DNA of 64,000 bases from Marivita lacus (GCF_014637725.1 NZ_BMFC01000001.1:312632-376631), one strand, 5' to 3'. Positions 8,435 to 20,080 are shown, numbered from the stretch's first letter. Notes: a model not told the origin generated them from the sequence alone. Numbers and translations: made by a program.

Positions 8435-11400
8435 ATGCGCTTTATCGCGACCCTTCTTGTCTTTCTGTTCTGGCCGCTGGTCGGCTTTGCACAGGACCGC
8501 GACGAAGACCCCGGCTATCTGGCCGGGCTGTTGCAGGATGCCCTGTCCGGCGCGGGCCGCGATGTGCGGATCCGGGGATTTCAAGGCGCGTTGTCGAGCC
8601 AGGCGTCGATCGAGCTGATCGCGATTTCGGACGATGCGGGCGAATGGTTCCGGGCGGAAAACGTGGTGCTGGACTGGAACCGCGCGGCGCTGTTGCGTGG
8701 CGTGGTCGATGTGACCGCGTTCACAGCAGAGCGGGTTGTCGTGGCGCGCGCTCCCGATGCGGGGCCGGAGGTGCCGAGCGCGGAGGCGACGCCGTTCACC
8801 ATTCCCGAGCTGCCGGTGTCGATCCGGATCGATGAGATCGCGGTGCAATCGGTGCAGCTCGGCGCGCCGTTGCTGGGCGAAGAGGCCGAGTTTTCCGTCA
8901 CCGGGGCTGCATCGCTGGAGAGCGGCGGCGCGGATATCCAGTTCAATCTTGAGCGCATCGACGGTCAGGAGGCGCAAATTGCGCTGGCGGCCAGCTATGA
9001 CCCGTCCTCGCGTCAATTGGCGGTCGATCTGGACGCGCAGGAGGCCGAGGGCGGGCTGGCGGCGAGACTGCTGGGCATTCCCGGCGCGCCATCGGTGGCG
9101 TTGACCGTTCAGGGCGAAGGCCCGGTGGATGATTTCACCGCAGAGATCGCGCTGGCGACAGATGGCACGCCGCGCATCACCGGGACGGTGGACATCCTTG
9201 CCCCCGAAGGAACCAGCGGTTTCGACGTGCGGGTTGATATCGCGGGCGATCCGTCGCCGCTTTTGACATCCGAGGCGCGGGAGTTTTTCGGCACCGATAT
9301 TGGCTTGCAGGCGCGGGTTGTGCGCGATGCAAACGGCCGGACGGAACTGCCGCAATTTTCGTTGACCGCGAACACCCTGTCGCTGAGCGGGAGTGCGGTG
9401 GTGTCCGAGACCGGCTGGCTGGAGGCCTTGAACGCCGAGGGGGAGATCGTGAACCCCGAGGGCGGTCCGGTCGTGCTGCCTTTCGGGGGCGGTGACACGC
9501 GGGTCGATACTCTTACCTTCGATGCGGCGCTGAACGGGGATCTGACATTCGATGCCCGGCTTCAAGGGCTGGACAGCCCCGCGGCCACGCTCGAGACCGT
9601 GACGATCACCGGACGCGGGCAGATCGACCAGCAAAGTTTTGCGCAGCAGGACGGGCAGTTCGAACTGGACCTGACATGGGCGGCCGACGCGCTGGCGTTG
9701 ACCGATCCGGCCTTGGCCGAGGCGGTGGGCACCGCGTTGTCGGGCGCGGCGCGGGTCGATTACCGGAGCGGGCAGCCGATCCGGGTGACCGGGCTTGAGG
9801 CGAATGGCGCGGATTACGGGCTGAGCGGCGACGCGACATGGACCGCCGAGGACACCATGCCTCTGGCGGTGAACCTGCGGTTTTTGGCCGAGGACATCAC
9901 GCGGTTTTCGGCGCTGGCGGGGCGCCCGCTGGACGGTCGCGTTGACGTGCAGGTCGACGGCATGGTGGCCCCGGTTTCGGGCATGATCGACCTTGTTGTC
10001 GATGGTACGACGCTTGATCTGGCGGTGGAACAGGACGTGGCGGACCGGCTCTTGGCGGGCGTCGGGTCGGCACGGATCGATGTGCGGCGCGACGAGACGG
10101 GAACGACGCTCCGGTCGGCGCGGGTGGTGACCCCGGCTGCAAATATGGAAGCGTCGGGGACGATCACGAGCGAGGATACGTCACTGCAGTTCGAGGGTGT
10201 TCTGAGCGAGTTGGAGCGGGTCTATCCCGGTGAAGCCGAGGGCGCGGCAAGGCTGAACGGGTCGGTGGCGCTGTCGGGCACGACGCTGCGCACTCTCGAC
10301 CTGACGGCGGATGTATCGAACGGCGATGAGCCCGTGCGCCTGCCTTTCGGTGGTGGGATGACGCTGGACACCGGGACGGTGGAGGTGACGGCGACCGGTG
10401 GGCCGAGCGGCGCGTGGCAGGCGGATGTAACGGTGCGCGAGCTTGATGCGCCGCAGGGATCGGCCACGACGCTGGCCTTGTCGGGCAATGGTGACATCGC
10501 GCAATCTGACAGCGGTGGGCTTGTGTCGGTGGGCGGCGATCTGCGCGTGGCGGCATCGGCGCTGCGGCTGAGCGATGCGCGGGTGACGCAGGCGGTGGGC
10601 ACCAACCCGACTGCGACGGCCTCTTTCGACTGGGTGCAGGAGAATGAACGGCTGACGGTGCAGTCGCTGCGGCTCGAGACCGGGGCGATCGACGTGACCG
10701 GATCCGCGATGGTGACCGAAACGCTGAGCGCACCGGATGCGCGGTTCGCGCTGTCGCTGGTGGCCGAGAGCCTTGCGCCGCTGTCGGGACTGGCCGGGCA
10801 GACCCTGCGCGGGCGGGCGACGATCGATGTGACCGGCACCTACGAGGACGGTGGCGACTTCGACGTGACCGCGCGTGGCCAGGGAGCCGGTCTGGGAATC
10901 GGCAACGCGACGGTGGACCGGCTTCTGGCCGGGGTGACGCGGTTCGAGGTCGGTGCGTCCGGGCAGGATGGTGCGCTGGCGCGGGTGTCGGCGGATGTGC
11001 AGAATCCCGAGATCAGCGCGCAGGTCACTGGGCCGCTGAGCAATCTTCAGATCGACGCCCGGCTGGCGAATGTCGGGCTGATCGCGCCGGATTTCCAGGG
11101 CGCGCTTGTGGTGGATGGCACCGTGGGACAACAGGCGGATGGCTATGCCGTGGATGTCGATGTGCAGGGACCGGGCGGCACGACGCTTGCCGTGGACGGA
11201 CGGGTCGCCAATGGCGGCACCGCCAATCTGAGCATCGACGGGGCCGCGCCCCTGGGGCTGGCCAACGTGTTCATCGCGCCGCGTCGGTTGAACGGGCAAG
11301 CCGCTTTGGATCTGCGGGTGTCGGGTCCGCTGGCGCTGTCGAGTGTGTCGGGGACGATCACGCCGCAGGGTGCGGAGTTCAGCGCGCCGACGCTTGGGAT

Positions 11401-12517
11401 CGTTCTGTCGCCGATCACCGGGCAGATCCAGCTGGTGAACGGCGCCGCGCAGCTTGGGCTGTCGGCGCAGGGCAATCACGGCGGATCGGTGGATGTGAAC
11501 GGGCGGTTGGGTCTGAGCACCTTCGATGCCGCGCTGACCGCGACGTTGAACCGGTTCGGTGTGCGTGACCCCGACCTGTATGACGCGAGTGTCGATGGCA
11601 CCGTGGCCCTGAACGGGCCGATCGGGCGCGACCTGCTGGTGAGCGGTGATCTGCGGTTGAACGAGACCGAGATTCAGGTGCCGTCCACGGGCGTGACCGC
11701 GCTGGGGACCATTCCGCCGATCGAGCACCTCGGGGCAACGCGTCCGGTGATGCGGACGCTGGACCGTGCGGGGATCAAAGACCCGCAGGATACCACCGTC
11801 GAGGAGGCGCGCGGGCCGTCGAGCACGCGGCTCGACCTGACACTGACCGCGCCGGGACAGGTGTTCGTGCGTGGTCGCGGGCTTGATGCGGAACTGGCGG
11901 GGCAATTGCGGCTGACCGGGCCGACTTCGGACATCATTCCGCAGGGCGGGTTCGAACTGGTGCGCGGGCGGCTGGATGTCCTGAACCAGCGGTTCAGGTT
12001 GAGCGAGGGGCGCATCCAGTTGAGCGGGAGTTTCACTCCGGTGCTGCGCTTCGTGGCGGTGACCGAGGCGAACGCGCTTACAGTGCGGGTCATCCTGGAA
12101 GGGCCGGCGTCGTCCCCAGAGATTTCTTTCTCATCAAGCCCGCAGCTGCCGGAAGACGAGGTTCTGGCGCAGCTGTTGTTCGGGCGCGACCTGTCGAGCC
12201 TGTCCGCGCTGCAGGCGCTGGAACTGGCAAGCGCAGTGGCGGCATTGGCGGGACGCAGCGGAATCGGGCTTTTGTCCAATCTCCGGGACAGCTTCGGGCT
12301 GGACGATCTGGACGTTTCCCAGACCGAAGACGGCGGCACTGCGGTGCGGGCGGGCAAGTACATCTCGGAGAATGTCTATTCCGACGTGGTGGTCGAAAGC
12401 GGTGGACGGGCCGAGATCAACCTGAACCTTGACGTGACATCGGACATCACCGCGAGGGGCAGCGTCGACAATACCGGCAATTCGTCGCTCGGGATTTTCT
12501 TTGAACGGGATTACTGA
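8435..12517 (+). CDS. tamB: TamB-like translocation and assembly protein (DUF490 domain)
   Basis: Inner-membrane-anchored periplasmic partner of TamA and a member of the AsmA/TamB/VPS13-like bridge proteins proposed to carry phospholipid between membranes. The 1360-aa product (E. coli TamB is about 1260) has an N-terminal membrane anchor or signal (residues 1-20), a very long stretch of repetitive beta-strand sequence, and the conserved C-terminal DUF490 domain with [25 protein letters not shown] and the end GIFFERDY. The ATG at 8435 follows the tamA stop by one base. Stop at 12517 is followed by a new promoter for rimP, so this is the end of a two-gene operon. Confidence 0.93.
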   Translation: MRFIATLLVFLFWPLVGFAQDRDEDPGYLAGLLQDALSGAGRDVRIRGFQGALSSQASIELIAISDDAGEWFRAENVVLDWNRAALLRGVVDVTAFTAERVVVARAPDAGPEVPSAEATPFTIPELPVSIRIDEIAVQSVQLGAPLLGEEAEFSVTGAASLESGGADIQFNLERIDGQEAQIALAASYDPSSRQLAVDLDAQEAEGGLAARLLGIPGAPSVALTVQGEGPVDDFTAEIALATDGTPRITGTVDILAPEGTSGFDVRVDIAGDPSPLLTSEAREFFGTDIGLQARVVRDANGRTELPQFSLTANTLSLSGSAVVSETGWLEALNAEGEIVNPEGGPVVLPFGGGDTRVDTLTFDAALNGDLTFDARLQGLDSPAATLETVTITGRGQIDQQSFAQQDGQFELDLTWAADALALTDPALAEAVGTALSGAARVDYRSGQPIRVTGLEANGADYGLSGDATWTAEDTMPLAVNLRFLAEDITRFSALAGRPLDGRVDVQVDGMVAPVSGMIDLVVDGTTLDLAVEQDVADRLLAGVGSARIDVRRDETGTTLRSARVVTPAANMEASGTITSEDTSLQFEGVLSELERVYPGEAEGAARLNGSVALSGTTLRTLDLTADVSNGDEPVRLPFGGGMTLDTGTVEVTATGGPSGAWQADVTVRELDAPQGSATTLALSGNGDIAQSDSGGLVSVGGDLRVAASALRLSDARVTQAVGTNPTATASFDWVQENERLTVQSLRLETGAIDVTGSAMVTETLSAPDARFALSLVAESLAPLSGLAGQTLRGRATIDVTGTYEDGGDFDVTARGQGAGLGIGNATVDRLLAGVTRFEVGASGQDGALARVSADVQNPEISAQVTGPLSNLQIDARLANVGLIAPDFQGALVVDGTVGQQADGYAVDVDVQGPGGTTLAVDGRVANGGTANLSIDGAAPLGLANVFIAPRRLNGQAALDLRVSGPLALSSVSGTITPQGAEFSAPTLGIVLSPITGQIQLVNGAAQLGLSAQGNHGGSVDVNGRLGLSTFDAALTATLNRFGVRDPDLYDASVDGTVALNGPIGRDLLVSGDLRLNETEIQVPSTGVTALGTIPPIEHLGATRPVMRTLDRAGIKDPQDTTVEEARGPSSTRLDLTLTAPGQVFVRGRGLDAELAGQLRLTGPTSDIIPQGGFELVRGRLDVLNQRFRLSEGRIQLSGSFTPVLRFVAVTEANALTVRVILEGPASSPEISFSSSPQLPEDEVLAQLLFGRDLSSLSALQALELASAVAALAGRSGIGLLSNLRDSFGLDDLDVSQTEDGGTAVRAGKYISENVYSDVVVESGGRAEINLNLDVTSDITARGSVDNTGNSSLGIFFERDY

Positions 12518-12572
12518 GGCGGGGTCGCTGCGGCGGGCTTTGCCTCGGTCCAAGGGCGGTTTACGAAAGTCC

Positions 12573-12601
12573 TTGCAGACTCGGGACGCGCTGCCTATAT
12601 G
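12573..12601 (+). promoter_or_regulatory. Probable sigma-70-type promoter for the rimP-nusA-infB operon
   Basis: TTGCAG (12573-12578), a 17-base spacer and TATATG (12596-12601) form a near-consensus housekeeping promoter. Transcription would start near 12608, about 90 bases before rimP. Confidence 0.6.
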
Positions 12602-12607
12602 CACGTC

Positions 12608-12696
12608 AACAGCGGCGTGTTGGCTACGGTCGGCACCCACCGAATTCTTCAACGGGCCGCGCGCCCGTTTTTTTGTGTCTGGAGATCTACACGACA
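12608..12696 (+). ncRNA. rimP leader with internal intrinsic terminator (putative attenuator)
   Basis: The predicted 5' leader ends in a textbook terminator: AACGGGC (12651-12657) pairs with GCCCGTT (12663-12669) and runs into seven T residues (12668-12674), all upstream of the rimP ATG. A terminator inside a leader suggests regulated read-through. A rimP leader of this kind has been described from comparative genomics in alphaproteobacteria; I recall this but have not run a covariance search. It could instead simply close the tamAB transcript, though the promoter lies before it. Confidence 0.6.
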
Positions 12697-13281
12697 ATGT
12701 CTGACCTGATCGCAAAAGCCGCGATGGACCGACGTTTGGCCGAGATCGTTACCCCTGTCATCGAGGACATGGGGTTCGAGTTGGTGCGCATTCGTTTGAT
12801 GAGCGGCAAGCTGGCCACGTTGCAGATCATGGCCGAACGTCCCGAAGGCGGGATCGAGGTTGATGAATGTGCGGCAATCAGCACCGCCGTGAGTGCGACG
12901 CTGGATGTCGAGGACCCGATCCTCGATACCTATACGCTGGAAGTGTCGTCGCCGGGGATCGACCGGCCGCTGACGCGGCTCAAGGATTTCGAAACCTTCG
13001 AAGGCTACGAGGCGAAAATCGAAACCTCCGAACTGATCGACGGGCGCAAGCGCTTCAAGGGCGTGCTGGCCGGGGTCGAGGGGGACGAAGTTCTGATCAA
13101 TATCGAGGAAGGTGGGGAGGACGTCACCACGATAGGGCTCAAGTTCGAGTGGCTGACCGATGCCAAGCTTATCCTGACCGACGAGCTGATCCGAGAAATG
13201 CTGAAGGCGCGAAAGGCCCAAGGCTTTGACGAGACACCCTTTGACGACGTGATTGAGGCCGAAGGGCCCGAAGAGGAGTAA
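12697..13281 (+). CDS. rimP: Ribosome maturation factor RimP
   Basis: Cytosolic 30S maturation factor. The 194-aa product carries the N-terminal alpha/beta domain with [15 protein letters not shown] (about 22-36), the conserved [13 protein letters not shown] signature (about 92-104) and a C-terminal SH3-like domain (about 110-170). The ATG at 12697 was chosen over the upstream in-frame ATG at 12673 because the latter would lie in the terminator T-run; GGAG is present about 12 bases before the chosen start, a little far. First gene of the classic rimP-nusA-infB operon; nusA starts five bases after its stop. Confidence 0.94.
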   Translation: MSDLIAKAAMDRRLAEIVTPVIEDMGFELVRIRLMSGKLATLQIMAERPEGGIEVDECAAISTAVSATLDVEDPILDTYTLEVSSPGIDRPLTRLKDFETFEGYEAKIETSELIDGRKRFKGVLAGVEGDEVLINIEEGGEDVTTIGLKFEWLTDAKLILTDELIREMLKARKAQGFDETPFDDVIEAEGPEEE

Positions 13282-13286
13282 ACCGA

Positions 13287-14975
13287 ATGGCAATCACCTC
13301 CGCCAACCAGTTGGAACTGTTGCAGACCGCCGAAGCGGTGGCGCGCGAAAAGATGATCGACCCCGGTCTGGTTGTCGAAGCGATGGAAGAGAGTCTCGCC
13401 CGGGCCGCCAAGAGCCGGTATGGCAGCGAGATGGACATTCGCGTGTCGATTGACCGCAAGACCGGCCGCGCGCGATTCACCCGCGTCCGCACCGTGGTCG
13501 AGGATGAAGACCTGGAGAACTACCAGTCGGAGTTCACACCCGAGAGCGCGAAGCCCTATTTCATGGCCCCCAAGCCCGCGCAGAACGCGGTCTGGATGCG
13601 CGATGGCCAGCCGCTCACCGAATTCGCAGGCGCGGCACAGGTCGGTGACACGTTCGTCGAAGAAGTGCCGCCGGTGGAAATGGGCCGGATCGCGGCGCAA
13701 TCTGCCAAGCAGGTGATCCTGCAGAAGGTGCGCGAAGCCGAGCGCGACCGTCAGTTCGAGGAATTCAAGGATCGTGCGGGCACCATCATCAACGGTGTCG
13801 TCAAGCGCGAGGAATACGGCAACGTCATCGTCGATGTGGGCCGGGGCGAGGGCATCCTGCGCCGCAACGAGAAGATCGGGCGCGAGAGCTATCGCAATGG
13901 CGACCGTATCCGCTGCTACATCAAGGATGTGCGCCGCGAGACGCGTGGTCCGCAGATCTTCCTGAGCCGTACCGCGCCCGAATTCATGGCCGAGCTGTTC
14001 AAGATGGAAGTGCCGGAGATCTATGACGGCATCATCGAGATCAAGGCGGTTGCCCGTGATCCGGGGTCGCGCGCCAAGATCGCGGTGATTTCCTATGACA
14101 GTTCCATCGACCCCGTCGGTGCCTGCGTCGGTATGCGCGGCAGCCGGGTTCAGGCCGTGGTGAACGAGCTTCAGGGCGAGAAGATCGACATCATCCCGTG
14201 GAACGAGGACGTGCCGACCTTCCTTGTGAACGCGTTGCAGCCTGCCGAAGTGAGCAAGGTGGTTCTGGACGAAGACGCAGAGCGGATCGAGGTTGTGGTG
14301 CCGGACGAGCAGCTGTCGCTGGCGATCGGTCGTCGCGGCCAGAACGTGCGTCTGGCGTCGCAGCTCACCGGGCTTGATATCGACATCATGACCGAGGAAG
14401 AGGAATCGCGGCGGCGTCAGAAGGAATTCGAAGAGCGGACGCAGCTGTTCATGGATACGCTGGATCTGGACGAGTTCTTTGCACAGCTTCTGGTGTCCGA
14501 AGGGTTCACCACGCTGGAAGAGGTCGCTTATGTCGAATTGGACGAGCTTCTGGTGATCGACGGTGTGGATGAGGGCACTGCCGAGGAGCTTCAGACCCGT
14601 GCCCGCGAGAACCTCGAGGCGCAGGCCAAGAAGGCGCTTGAGACTGCCCGCGACCTGGGGGCCGAGGATAGCCTGATCAACTTCGAAGGCCTGACGCCGC
14701 AGATGATCGAGGTGCTGGCCAAGGACGGCATCAAGACGCTTGAGGATTTTGCCACATGCGCGGATTGGGAACTGGCCGGTGGCTGGACGACCCAGAACGG
14801 CGAGCGGCACAAGGATGAAGGTCTGCTCGAGCCGTTCGACATGTCGCTCGAAGAGGCACAGACCCTTGTGATGACTGCACGGGTTCTTCTGGGCTGGGTC
14901 GATCCGACCGAGCTTGATGAAGACGAGGAAGACGACGGCGACGAGATCGACACCGTCGAGGACGCGCAGGCCTGA
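13287..14975 (+). CDS. nusA: Transcription termination/antitermination factor NusA
   Basis: RNA-polymerase-associated factor controlling pausing, termination and antitermination. The 562-aa product shows the N-terminal polymerase-binding domain (1 to about 130), an S1 domain with NGVVKREEYGNVIVDVG, two KH domains with GACVGMRGSR and AIGRRGQNVRLASQ loops, then two helix-hairpin-helix-like C-terminal repeats (about 375-535) and a strongly acidic tail rich in Asp and Glu. AGGAG precedes the ATG. Its own leader-terminator upstream of rimP makes autoregulation plausible, as known for this operon in E. coli; that is an inference here. Confidence 0.96.
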   Translation: MAITSANQLELLQTAEAVAREKMIDPGLVVEAMEESLARAAKSRYGSEMDIRVSIDRKTGRARFTRVRTVVEDEDLENYQSEFTPESAKPYFMAPKPAQNAVWMRDGQPLTEFAGAAQVGDTFVEEVPPVEMGRIAAQSAKQVILQKVREAERDRQFEEFKDRAGTIINGVVKREEYGNVIVDVGRGEGILRRNEKIGRESYRNGDRIRCYIKDVRRETRGPQIFLSRTAPEFMAELFKMEVPEIYDGIIEIKAVARDPGSRAKIAVISYDSSIDPVGACVGMRGSRVQAVVNELQGEKIDIIPWNEDVPTFLVNALQPAEVSKVVLDEDAERIEVVVPDEQLSLAIGRRGQNVRLASQLTGLDIDIMTEEEESRRRQKEFEERTQLFMDTLDLDEFFAQLLVSEGFTTLEEVAYVELDELLVIDGVDEGTAEELQTRARENLEAQAKKALETARDLGAEDSLINFEGLTPQMIEVLAKDGIKTLEDFATCADWELAGGWTTQNGERHKDEGLLEPFDMSLEEAQTLVMTARVLLGWVDPTELDEDEEDDGDEIDTVEDAQA

Positions 14976-15004
14976 CCTGCATTGACCAAGGGATAACGAC
15001 AGAC

Positions 15005-15652
15005 GTGACACGTGGTGGCCAAGACAAGGATCGGGACAGCGGACCGGAACGCAAATGCATTGCGACCGGAGAGGTGCGCCCGAAAGCCGAACTGATCCGT
15101 TTCGTCGTCGGACCTGAAGACCAACTGGTGCCCGACCTGGTGGAAAAGCTGCCGGGTCGGGGAATCTGGGTGACCGCAACGCGCGCGGCCCTTGAAACCG
15201 CCATCAAGAAGAACATGTTTCATCGGGCAGCAAAGACGCAGTTGCGTCTGTCCGACACCCTTGTTCATGACCTCGAGCAACAGCTTGCGCGCCGGGTGAT
15301 CGATCTGGTAAGTCTGAGCCGCAGATCCGGTGCGGCCGTTTCCGGCTATGAAAAGGTCAAGGACGCTCTGTCCAAGGAAACCGCCGAAGTGTTGTTGCAG
15401 GCGGAAGACGGTTCGAGCCGTGGTAAATCAAAACTCAGTACGCCGCATTATGGCCACTACATCGGCTGGCTTACGGCAGATGAGCTTGGAATGGCCTTCG
15501 GGCGACAAACTGTGATACATGCCGCGCTTGGCGCTGGCGGACTCACGCAACGTGTTGTAGAGGAAGCCCAAAGATTGAAGGGCTTTCGCATCGGAACGTC
15601 TGATGCAAAGACAACGGCAGGGGCCGTTGGGAAGGAAAAAAGAGCTAAATGA
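15005..15652 (+). CDS. YlxR (DUF448) fused to an L7Ae-like RNA-binding domain
   Basis: The 215-aa product begins at GTG 15005. Residues 15-90 are a YlxR domain: [19 protein letters not shown] is the hallmark, followed by PGRGIWV. Residues about 93-190 resemble the L7Ae/L30e/S12e/Gadd45 fold, with [21 protein letters not shown]. In Firmicutes YlxR and the L7Ae-like YlxQ are separate neighbouring genes in the nusA-infB operon, so this is the fused alphaproteobacterial version. The role is probably RNA or RNase P binding, inferred from YlxR. It ends in a basic tail and overlaps infB by four bases (ATGA). Confidence 0.9.
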   Translation: MTRGGQDKDRDSGPERKCIATGEVRPKAELIRFVVGPEDQLVPDLVEKLPGRGIWVTATRAALETAIKKNMFHRAAKTQLRLSDTLVHDLEQQLARRVIDLVSLSRRSGAAVSGYEKVKDALSKETAEVLLQAEDGSSRGKSKLSTPHYGHYIGWLTADELGMAFGRQTVIHAALGAGGLTQRVVEEAQRLKGFRIGTSDAKTTAGAVGKEKRAK

Positions 15653-18135
15653 GCGATAACGACGGCAAAAAGACTTTGGGTTTGCGCGGCGGTCCCCGGT
15701 CAGGGAACGTAAAGCAGAGCTTTAGCCACGGACGGACGAAGAACGTCGTGGTGGAGACCAAGCGCAAGCGCGTTGTGGTGCCGAAACCCGGTGCAGCCCA
15801 GACCGCCGCTGGCAGTGCAGCAACGACGGCAATGAGCATGGCCGGAACCAAGCGACCAGCTGGCATTTCCGACGCCGAGATGGAGCGCCGGCTGAAGGCA
15901 TTGCAAGCGGCCAAGGCGCGCGAGTCCACAGAGGCGGCGCAGCGCGAGGCCGAGGAGAAAGCCCGCACCGAAGAGCGCGACCGGATGCGCGCCGAAAAAG
16001 AGGCCAAGGAGCGCGATCAGCGCGAGGCCGAGGAAAAGGCACGACAGAAAGCAGAAGACGAAGAGCGCAAGGCGCGCGAAGCCGCAGAAGCCGCAAAGCA
16101 GGCTGCTGCCGGTCCCGCGGAACCGCCGGTGGCCCGTCAGACCGCGCCCGGACCAAAGACGGCACCCGCCGCTGCACCGCGCAAGGTGGACCGCGAACGC
16201 GAAGACCGCGGTCGCCGCAAGGCGGACGATTCCGAGCGCCGCGCGGGCAAGCTCACGCTGAACCAGGCGCTGGGTGGCGAAGGCGGTCGTCAGAAATCCA
16301 TGGCCGCGATGAAGCGCAAGCAGGAGCGTGCGCGTCAGAAGGCCATGGGCGGCAACCAGCCGCGCGAGAAGGTTGTGCGCGATGTGCAGCTTCCCGAAGC
16401 GATCACGGTGGCCGAACTGGCCAACCGGATGGCAGAGCGCGTGGGTGATGTCGTCAAGTCGTTGATGAACAGCGGCATCATGGCGACACAGAACCAGTCG
16501 ATCGATGCGGATACGGCGGAGCTCATCATCGAGGAATTCGGCCACCGCGTCACACGCGTGTCCGATTCCGATGTGGAAGACGTCATCAAGGAAATCGGCG
16601 ACAAGCCCGAAGACCTCAAGCCGCGTCCGCCGGTCATCACGATCATGGGCCATGTCGACCACGGCAAAACATCGCTGCTGGATGCGATCCGCGAAACCAA
16701 CGTCACCTCTGGTGAAGCTGGCGGGATCACACAGCATATCGGTGCCTACCAGGTGATCACAAAGGACGGGGCGGTTCTGTCGTTCCTCGACACTCCGGGC
16801 CACGCGGCGTTCACGTCGATGCGCTCGCGCGGTGCCCAGGTGACGGATATCGTGGTTCTCGTGGTCGCTGCGGATGACGCGGTGATGCCGCAGACCATCG
16901 AAGCCATTGCGCATGCGAAAGCGGCCAAGGTGCCGATAATCGTGGCGATCAACAAGATCGACAAGCCGAGTGCGAACCCGACAAAGGTACGCACCGACCT
17001 GCTGCAGCACGAGATTGTCGTGGAGCAGATGTCCGGTGACGTGCAGGACGTGGAAGTGTCGGCGGTGACCCGTCAGGGTCTTCCCGAACTGCTCGAAGCG
17101 ATTGCACTGCAGGCGGAAATCCTCGAACTCAAGGCGAACCCGGATCGGGCGGCGCAGGGTGCGGTGATCGAAGCCCAGCTGGATGTGGGTCGTGGCCCGG
17201 TGGCGACGGTTCTTGTTCAGAACGGCACGTTGCGTCAGGGTGATATCTTTGTCGTGGGCGAGCAGTACGGCAAGGTCCGTGCGCTGATCAACGACAAGGG
17301 CGAACGCATCAAGGAAGCGGGACCGTCGGTTCCTGTCGAGGTTCTGGGCCTGAACGGCACACCCGAAGCGGGTGACGTGCTGAACGTGACCGAGACCGAA
17401 GCGCAGGCGCGCGAGATCGCGGAATACCGTGCCAATGTGTCCAAGGAAAAGCGTGCGGCACTGGGTGCGGCGACGACCCTGGAACAGCTGATGATGAAGG
17501 CCAAGCAAGACGAGAACGTCTCGGAACTTCCGATCATTGTCAAAGCGGATGTGCAGGGTTCTGCCGAAGCCATCGTTCAGGCGATGGAGAAGATCGGCAA
17601 CGACGAAGTGCGCGTGCGGGTTCTGCATTCCGGTGTGGGTGCGATCACCGAAACCGATATCGGCCTTGCCGAAGCGTCGGGTGCACCGGTGTTCGGGTTC
17701 AACGTGCGTGCAAACGCATCGGCGCGGAACACCGCCAACCAGAAGGGCGTCGAGATTCGCTATTACAGCGTAATCTACGATCTTGTGGATGACGTGAAAG
17801 CGGCGGCCTCGGGTCTGCTGAGCAACGAGATCAAGGAAACCTTCATCGGGTATGCCGCGATCAAGGATGTCTTCAAGGTCTCCAACGTCGGCAAGGTTGC
17901 GGGCTGTCTGGTCACCGAAGGCATTGCGCGTCGCAGCGCCGGTGTTCGTTTGCTACGCGACAACGTGGTGATCCACGAAGGCACGCTCAAGACGCTCAAG
18001 CGCTTCAAGGACGAAGTGTCCGAGGTTCAGTCGGGTCAGGAATGCGGTATGGCGTTCGAGAATTACGATGACGTTCGCGCAGGCGATGTGATCGAGATTT
18101 TCGAGCGGACCGAAGTGGTACGTGCGCTGGCCTAA
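15649..18135 (+). CDS. infB: Translation initiation factor IF-2
   Basis: GTPase that delivers initiator tRNA to the 30S subunit. The 828-aa product has an N-terminal IF2-associated region, a long charged coiled-coil-like segment rich in Glu, Arg and Ala (about residues 75-165), the IF2_N domain (about 245-310) and then the G domain with G1 GHVDHGKT (334-341), G3 DTPGH, and G4 NKID (435-438), followed by domains II, III and IV. It overlaps the YlxR/L7Ae gene by four bases and ends just before a strong bidirectional terminator. Confidence 0.97.
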   Translation: MSDNDGKKTLGLRGGPRSGNVKQSFSHGRTKNVVVETKRKRVVVPKPGAAQTAAGSAATTAMSMAGTKRPAGISDAEMERRLKALQAAKARESTEAAQREAEEKARTEERDRMRAEKEAKERDQREAEEKARQKAEDEERKAREAAEAAKQAAAGPAEPPVARQTAPGPKTAPAAAPRKVDREREDRGRRKADDSERRAGKLTLNQALGGEGGRQKSMAAMKRKQERARQKAMGGNQPREKVVRDVQLPEAITVAELANRMAERVGDVVKSLMNSGIMATQNQSIDADTAELIIEEFGHRVTRVSDSDVEDVIKEIGDKPEDLKPRPPVITIMGHVDHGKTSLLDAIRETNVTSGEAGGITQHIGAYQVITKDGAVLSFLDTPGHAAFTSMRSRGAQVTDIVVLVVAADDAVMPQTIEAIAHAKAAKVPIIVAINKIDKPSANPTKVRTDLLQHEIVVEQMSGDVQDVEVSAVTRQGLPELLEAIALQAEILELKANPDRAAQGAVIEAQLDVGRGPVATVLVQNGTLRQGDIFVVGEQYGKVRALINDKGERIKEAGPSVPVEVLGLNGTPEAGDVLNVTETEAQAREIAEYRANVSKEKRAALGAATTLEQLMMKAKQDENVSELPIIVKADVQGSAEAIVQAMEKIGNDEVRVRVLHSGVGAITETDIGLAEASGAPVFGFNVRANASARNTANQKGVEIRYYSVIYDLVDDVKAAASGLLSNEIKETFIGYAAIKDVFKVSNVGKVAGCLVTEGIARRSAGVRLLRDNVVIHEGTLKTLKRFKDEVSEVQSGQECGMAFENYDDVRAGDVIEIFERTEVVRALA

Positions 18136-18160
18136 GCGCGCGTCACCCCCAAAACAGAAA

Positions 18161-18187
18161 AGGGCAGCGTCACCGCTGCCCTTTTTC
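18161..18187. terminator. Bidirectional intrinsic terminator between infB and the microprotein gene
   Basis: AGGGCAGCG (18161-18169) pairs with CGCTGCCCT (18174-18182) over a TCAC loop. T residues follow on the plus strand and A residues precede it, so it also works for the convergent gene. Confidence 0.88.
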
Positions 18188-18207
18188 TTGTGTCGCTTTG
18201 GAAGAAC

Positions 18208-18342
18208 TCAGGCTGTCGAAGAGACGGGCAAACCGGTGAATATGCGGCTTCCGACACGGACGCAGATACGCCCGTCGGGCAGGGTCTTTTCCAGAATTCC
18301 CTGCACAGACATGCAACTGCCGATGATGATGGTTTTCAGCAT
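18208..18342 (-). CDS. 44-aa conserved-looking microprotein
   Basis: A short frame beginning MLKTIIIGSCMSVQG and ending with GRICVRVGSRIFTGLPV. GGGGGAG sits at ideal spacing before the ATG at 18342 and the frame ends before the shared terminator. The alternating hydrophobic and basic pattern could form a small SH3-like or KOW-like beta structure; this is a guess. I recall similar short unannotated frames next to infB in roseobacters, which would support it being real, but I could not check. No signal peptide; probably cytosolic. Confidence 0.55.
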   Translation of the reverse strand: MLKTIIIGSCMSVQGILEKTLPDGRICVRVGSRIFTGLPVSSTA

Positions 18343-18450
18343 GTCAAATACTCCCCCAAGTTCTGACTGGGTAATTAATAATTGGTTGAAAAAAATTTGC
18401 CAGAAAAAAGAATGCGCATCACGCATCCTTGACGCCAAAGTCGCGCAGTT

Positions 18451-18849
18451 TCAGAGCCAATCGCGCAAAATCGGGATCAGGGGGACGTCTGCCGGAGGCA
18501 TCGGGTAGTCCTTGAGCTGATTCGCACGGACCCATTTCAGCGCCTGATCCTCTTTCGATTCGGGGGTGCCGTTCCATTTCCGGCAGGCAAAGAGCGGCAT
18601 CAGGAGATGGAACGTCTCGTAGGTGTGCGAGGCGAAGGTGAGCGGGGCAAGGCAGCTTTGCCATGTGTCGATGCCCAGTTCTTCCTGCAATTCGCGGATC
18701 AGCGCCTGTTCCGGGGTCTCGTTCGGTTCGACCTTGCCGCCGGGAAATTCCCAGAGGCCCGCCATGGATTTGCCTTCGGGCCGTTGGGCCAGAAGGATGC
18801 GCCCATCGGGGTCGATGAGCGCTACGGCCGAGACCAGAACCACCTTCAT
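18451..18849 (-). CDS. mutT: 8-oxo-dGTP diphosphatase, MutT-type Nudix hydrolase
   Basis: Sanitises oxidised nucleotides by hydrolysing 8-oxo-dGTP. The 132-aa length and [15 protein letters not shown] context are typical of MutT. The Nudix box GX5EX7REUXEEXGU is complete: G38, E44, R52-E53, E56-E57 and G59. The C-terminal [13 protein letters not shown] with the Leu-Pro-rich end matches the MutT dCTP-pyrophosphohydrolase subgroup. One base separates its ATG from the argJ stop, so it is the last gene of an operon with the parvulin and argJ, an arrangement without obvious metabolic logic. Confidence 0.93.
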   Translation of the reverse strand: MKVVLVSAVALIDPDGRILLAQRPEGKSMAGLWEFPGGKVEPNETPEQALIRELQEELGIDTWQSCLAPLTFASHTYETFHLLMPLFACRKWNGTPESKEDQALKWVRANQLKDYPMPPADVPLIPILRDWL

Positions 18850-18850
18850 G

Positions 18851-20080
18851 TCAGGACCGGTAGTCGGCGTTGATCGAGATGTAGCCGTGGGTCAGATCGC
18901 AGGTCCAGACGGTGGCCGTGCCGCTGCCCATGCCCAGATCGACGGTCATGGAGATGTTTTCCTGCTGCATGATCGCCGCACCCTGCTCTTCCCGGTAGCC
19001 GGGATCGACCCAGCCGTTCGAGGCGACTTTGACATCCCCGAAGGAAATGCTGAGCGTATCGCGGTCGGCAGGCGCGCCGCTTTTGCCGATGGCCATGACG
19101 ACCCGGCCCCAGTTGGGATCCTCGCCCGCGATGGCGGTTTTCACCAGCGGAGAATTGGCGATGGACATGGCGTGGGTCTTGGCATCGGCATCGTTCAACG
19201 CGCCAGTGACTGTGATTTCGACGAACTTGGTCGCACCCTCGCCGTCGCGCACCACCTGATGCGCGAGGTCCTGCATGACGTGATGCAGAGCATCGCGGAA
19301 GGCGGTGTCATCTGCGGTCACGGACACGTCGGATGCGCCTGTTGCGGCGACCAGAAGCGTGTCGGACGTGGACGTGTCGCTGTCGACAGTGATGCTGTTG
19401 AAGGTCTTTTCGTTGAGCGCGGAGACCAGCGTTTGCAGGTCGGATTGCCCGATCTTGGCATCGGTGAAGATGTAGACCAGCATGGTTGCCATGTCGGGCG
19501 CGATCATGCCGGAGCCTTTGGCGATGCCTGCGATGGTGACAGTGCCGCCCGGCAGATCGACCGTTGTGGTCGATCCTTTCGGGAAAGTGTCGGTGGTCAT
19601 GATAGCCTTGGCGGCGTTGGGCAGACCTGCCTCGTCCAGACCGTCGTAGAGTTCCTGAACCTTCGCCTTGATCCGGTCATGCGGCAGGCGTTCACCGATC
19701 ACGCCGGTCGAACTGGTAAAGACGCGGGTCGCAGGAAGGCCGGTGACGCGGGCGACCTCGGCGCAGATCGCCTGTACCGATTCGTCCCCGGCCCGGCCCG
19801 TGAAGGCGTTGGAATTGCCGGAATTGACAATGATCGCAGCACCTGCGTCGTCTTCGAGACGGATTTTGGACTGGCAATCCAGCACGTTGGCGGATCGCGT
19901 GGCGGATTTGGTGAAGGCACCCGCCACGCAGCTCCCTGGATCGAGAACGGCCAGCATCACGTCGGTTCGACCGGCATATTTCACGCCCGCTGCCGCCGTG
20001 GAAAAGCGCGCGCCCCGGATCACCGGCAGCGTTGGAAAGCTGGCCGGCGCGAGGGGCGAAACCGATGTGATCTTGGCCAA
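18851..20080 (-). CDS. argJ: Bifunctional glutamate N-acetyltransferase / amino-acid acetyltransferase
   Basis: Catalyses the cyclic acetyl-transfer step of arginine biosynthesis: ornithine acetyltransferase and, in many bacteria, N-acetylglutamate synthase. The 409-aa precursor contains the autoproteolysis site [13 protein letters not shown] (188-200), where cleavage before Thr199 yields alpha and beta chains and frees the nucleophile. Other signatures are [10 protein letters not shown] (86-95), GVIGERLP (126-133) and the C-terminal [15 protein letters not shown]. Whether it is monofunctional or bifunctional is not decidable here because other arg genes are outside the window. It begins three bases after the parvulin stop. 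Confidence 0.96.
   Translation of the reverse strand: MAKITSVSPLAPASFPTLPVIRGARFSTAAAGVKYAGRTDVMLAVLDPGSCVAGAFTKSATRSANVLDCQSKIRLEDDAGAAIIVNSGNSNAFTGRAGDESVQAICAEVARVTGLPATRVFTSSTGVIGERLPHDRIKAKVQELYDGLDEAGLPNAAKAIMTTDTFPKGSTTTVDLPGGTVTIAGIAKGSGMIAPDMATMLVYIFTDAKIGQSDLQTLVSALNEKTFNSITVDSDTSTSDTLLVAATGASDVSVTADDTAFRDALHHVMQDLAHQVVRDGEGATKFVEITVTGALNDADAKTHAMSIANSPLVKTAIAGEDPNWGRVVMAIGKSGAPADRDTLSISFGDVKVASNGWVDPGYREEQGAAIMQQENISMTVDLGMGSGTATVWTCDLTHGYISINADYRS

Noticed and set aside
15700-17628. 642-codon minus-strand open frame
   Set aside because: Antisense to infB and of low-complexity, Arg/Leu/His-rich composition.
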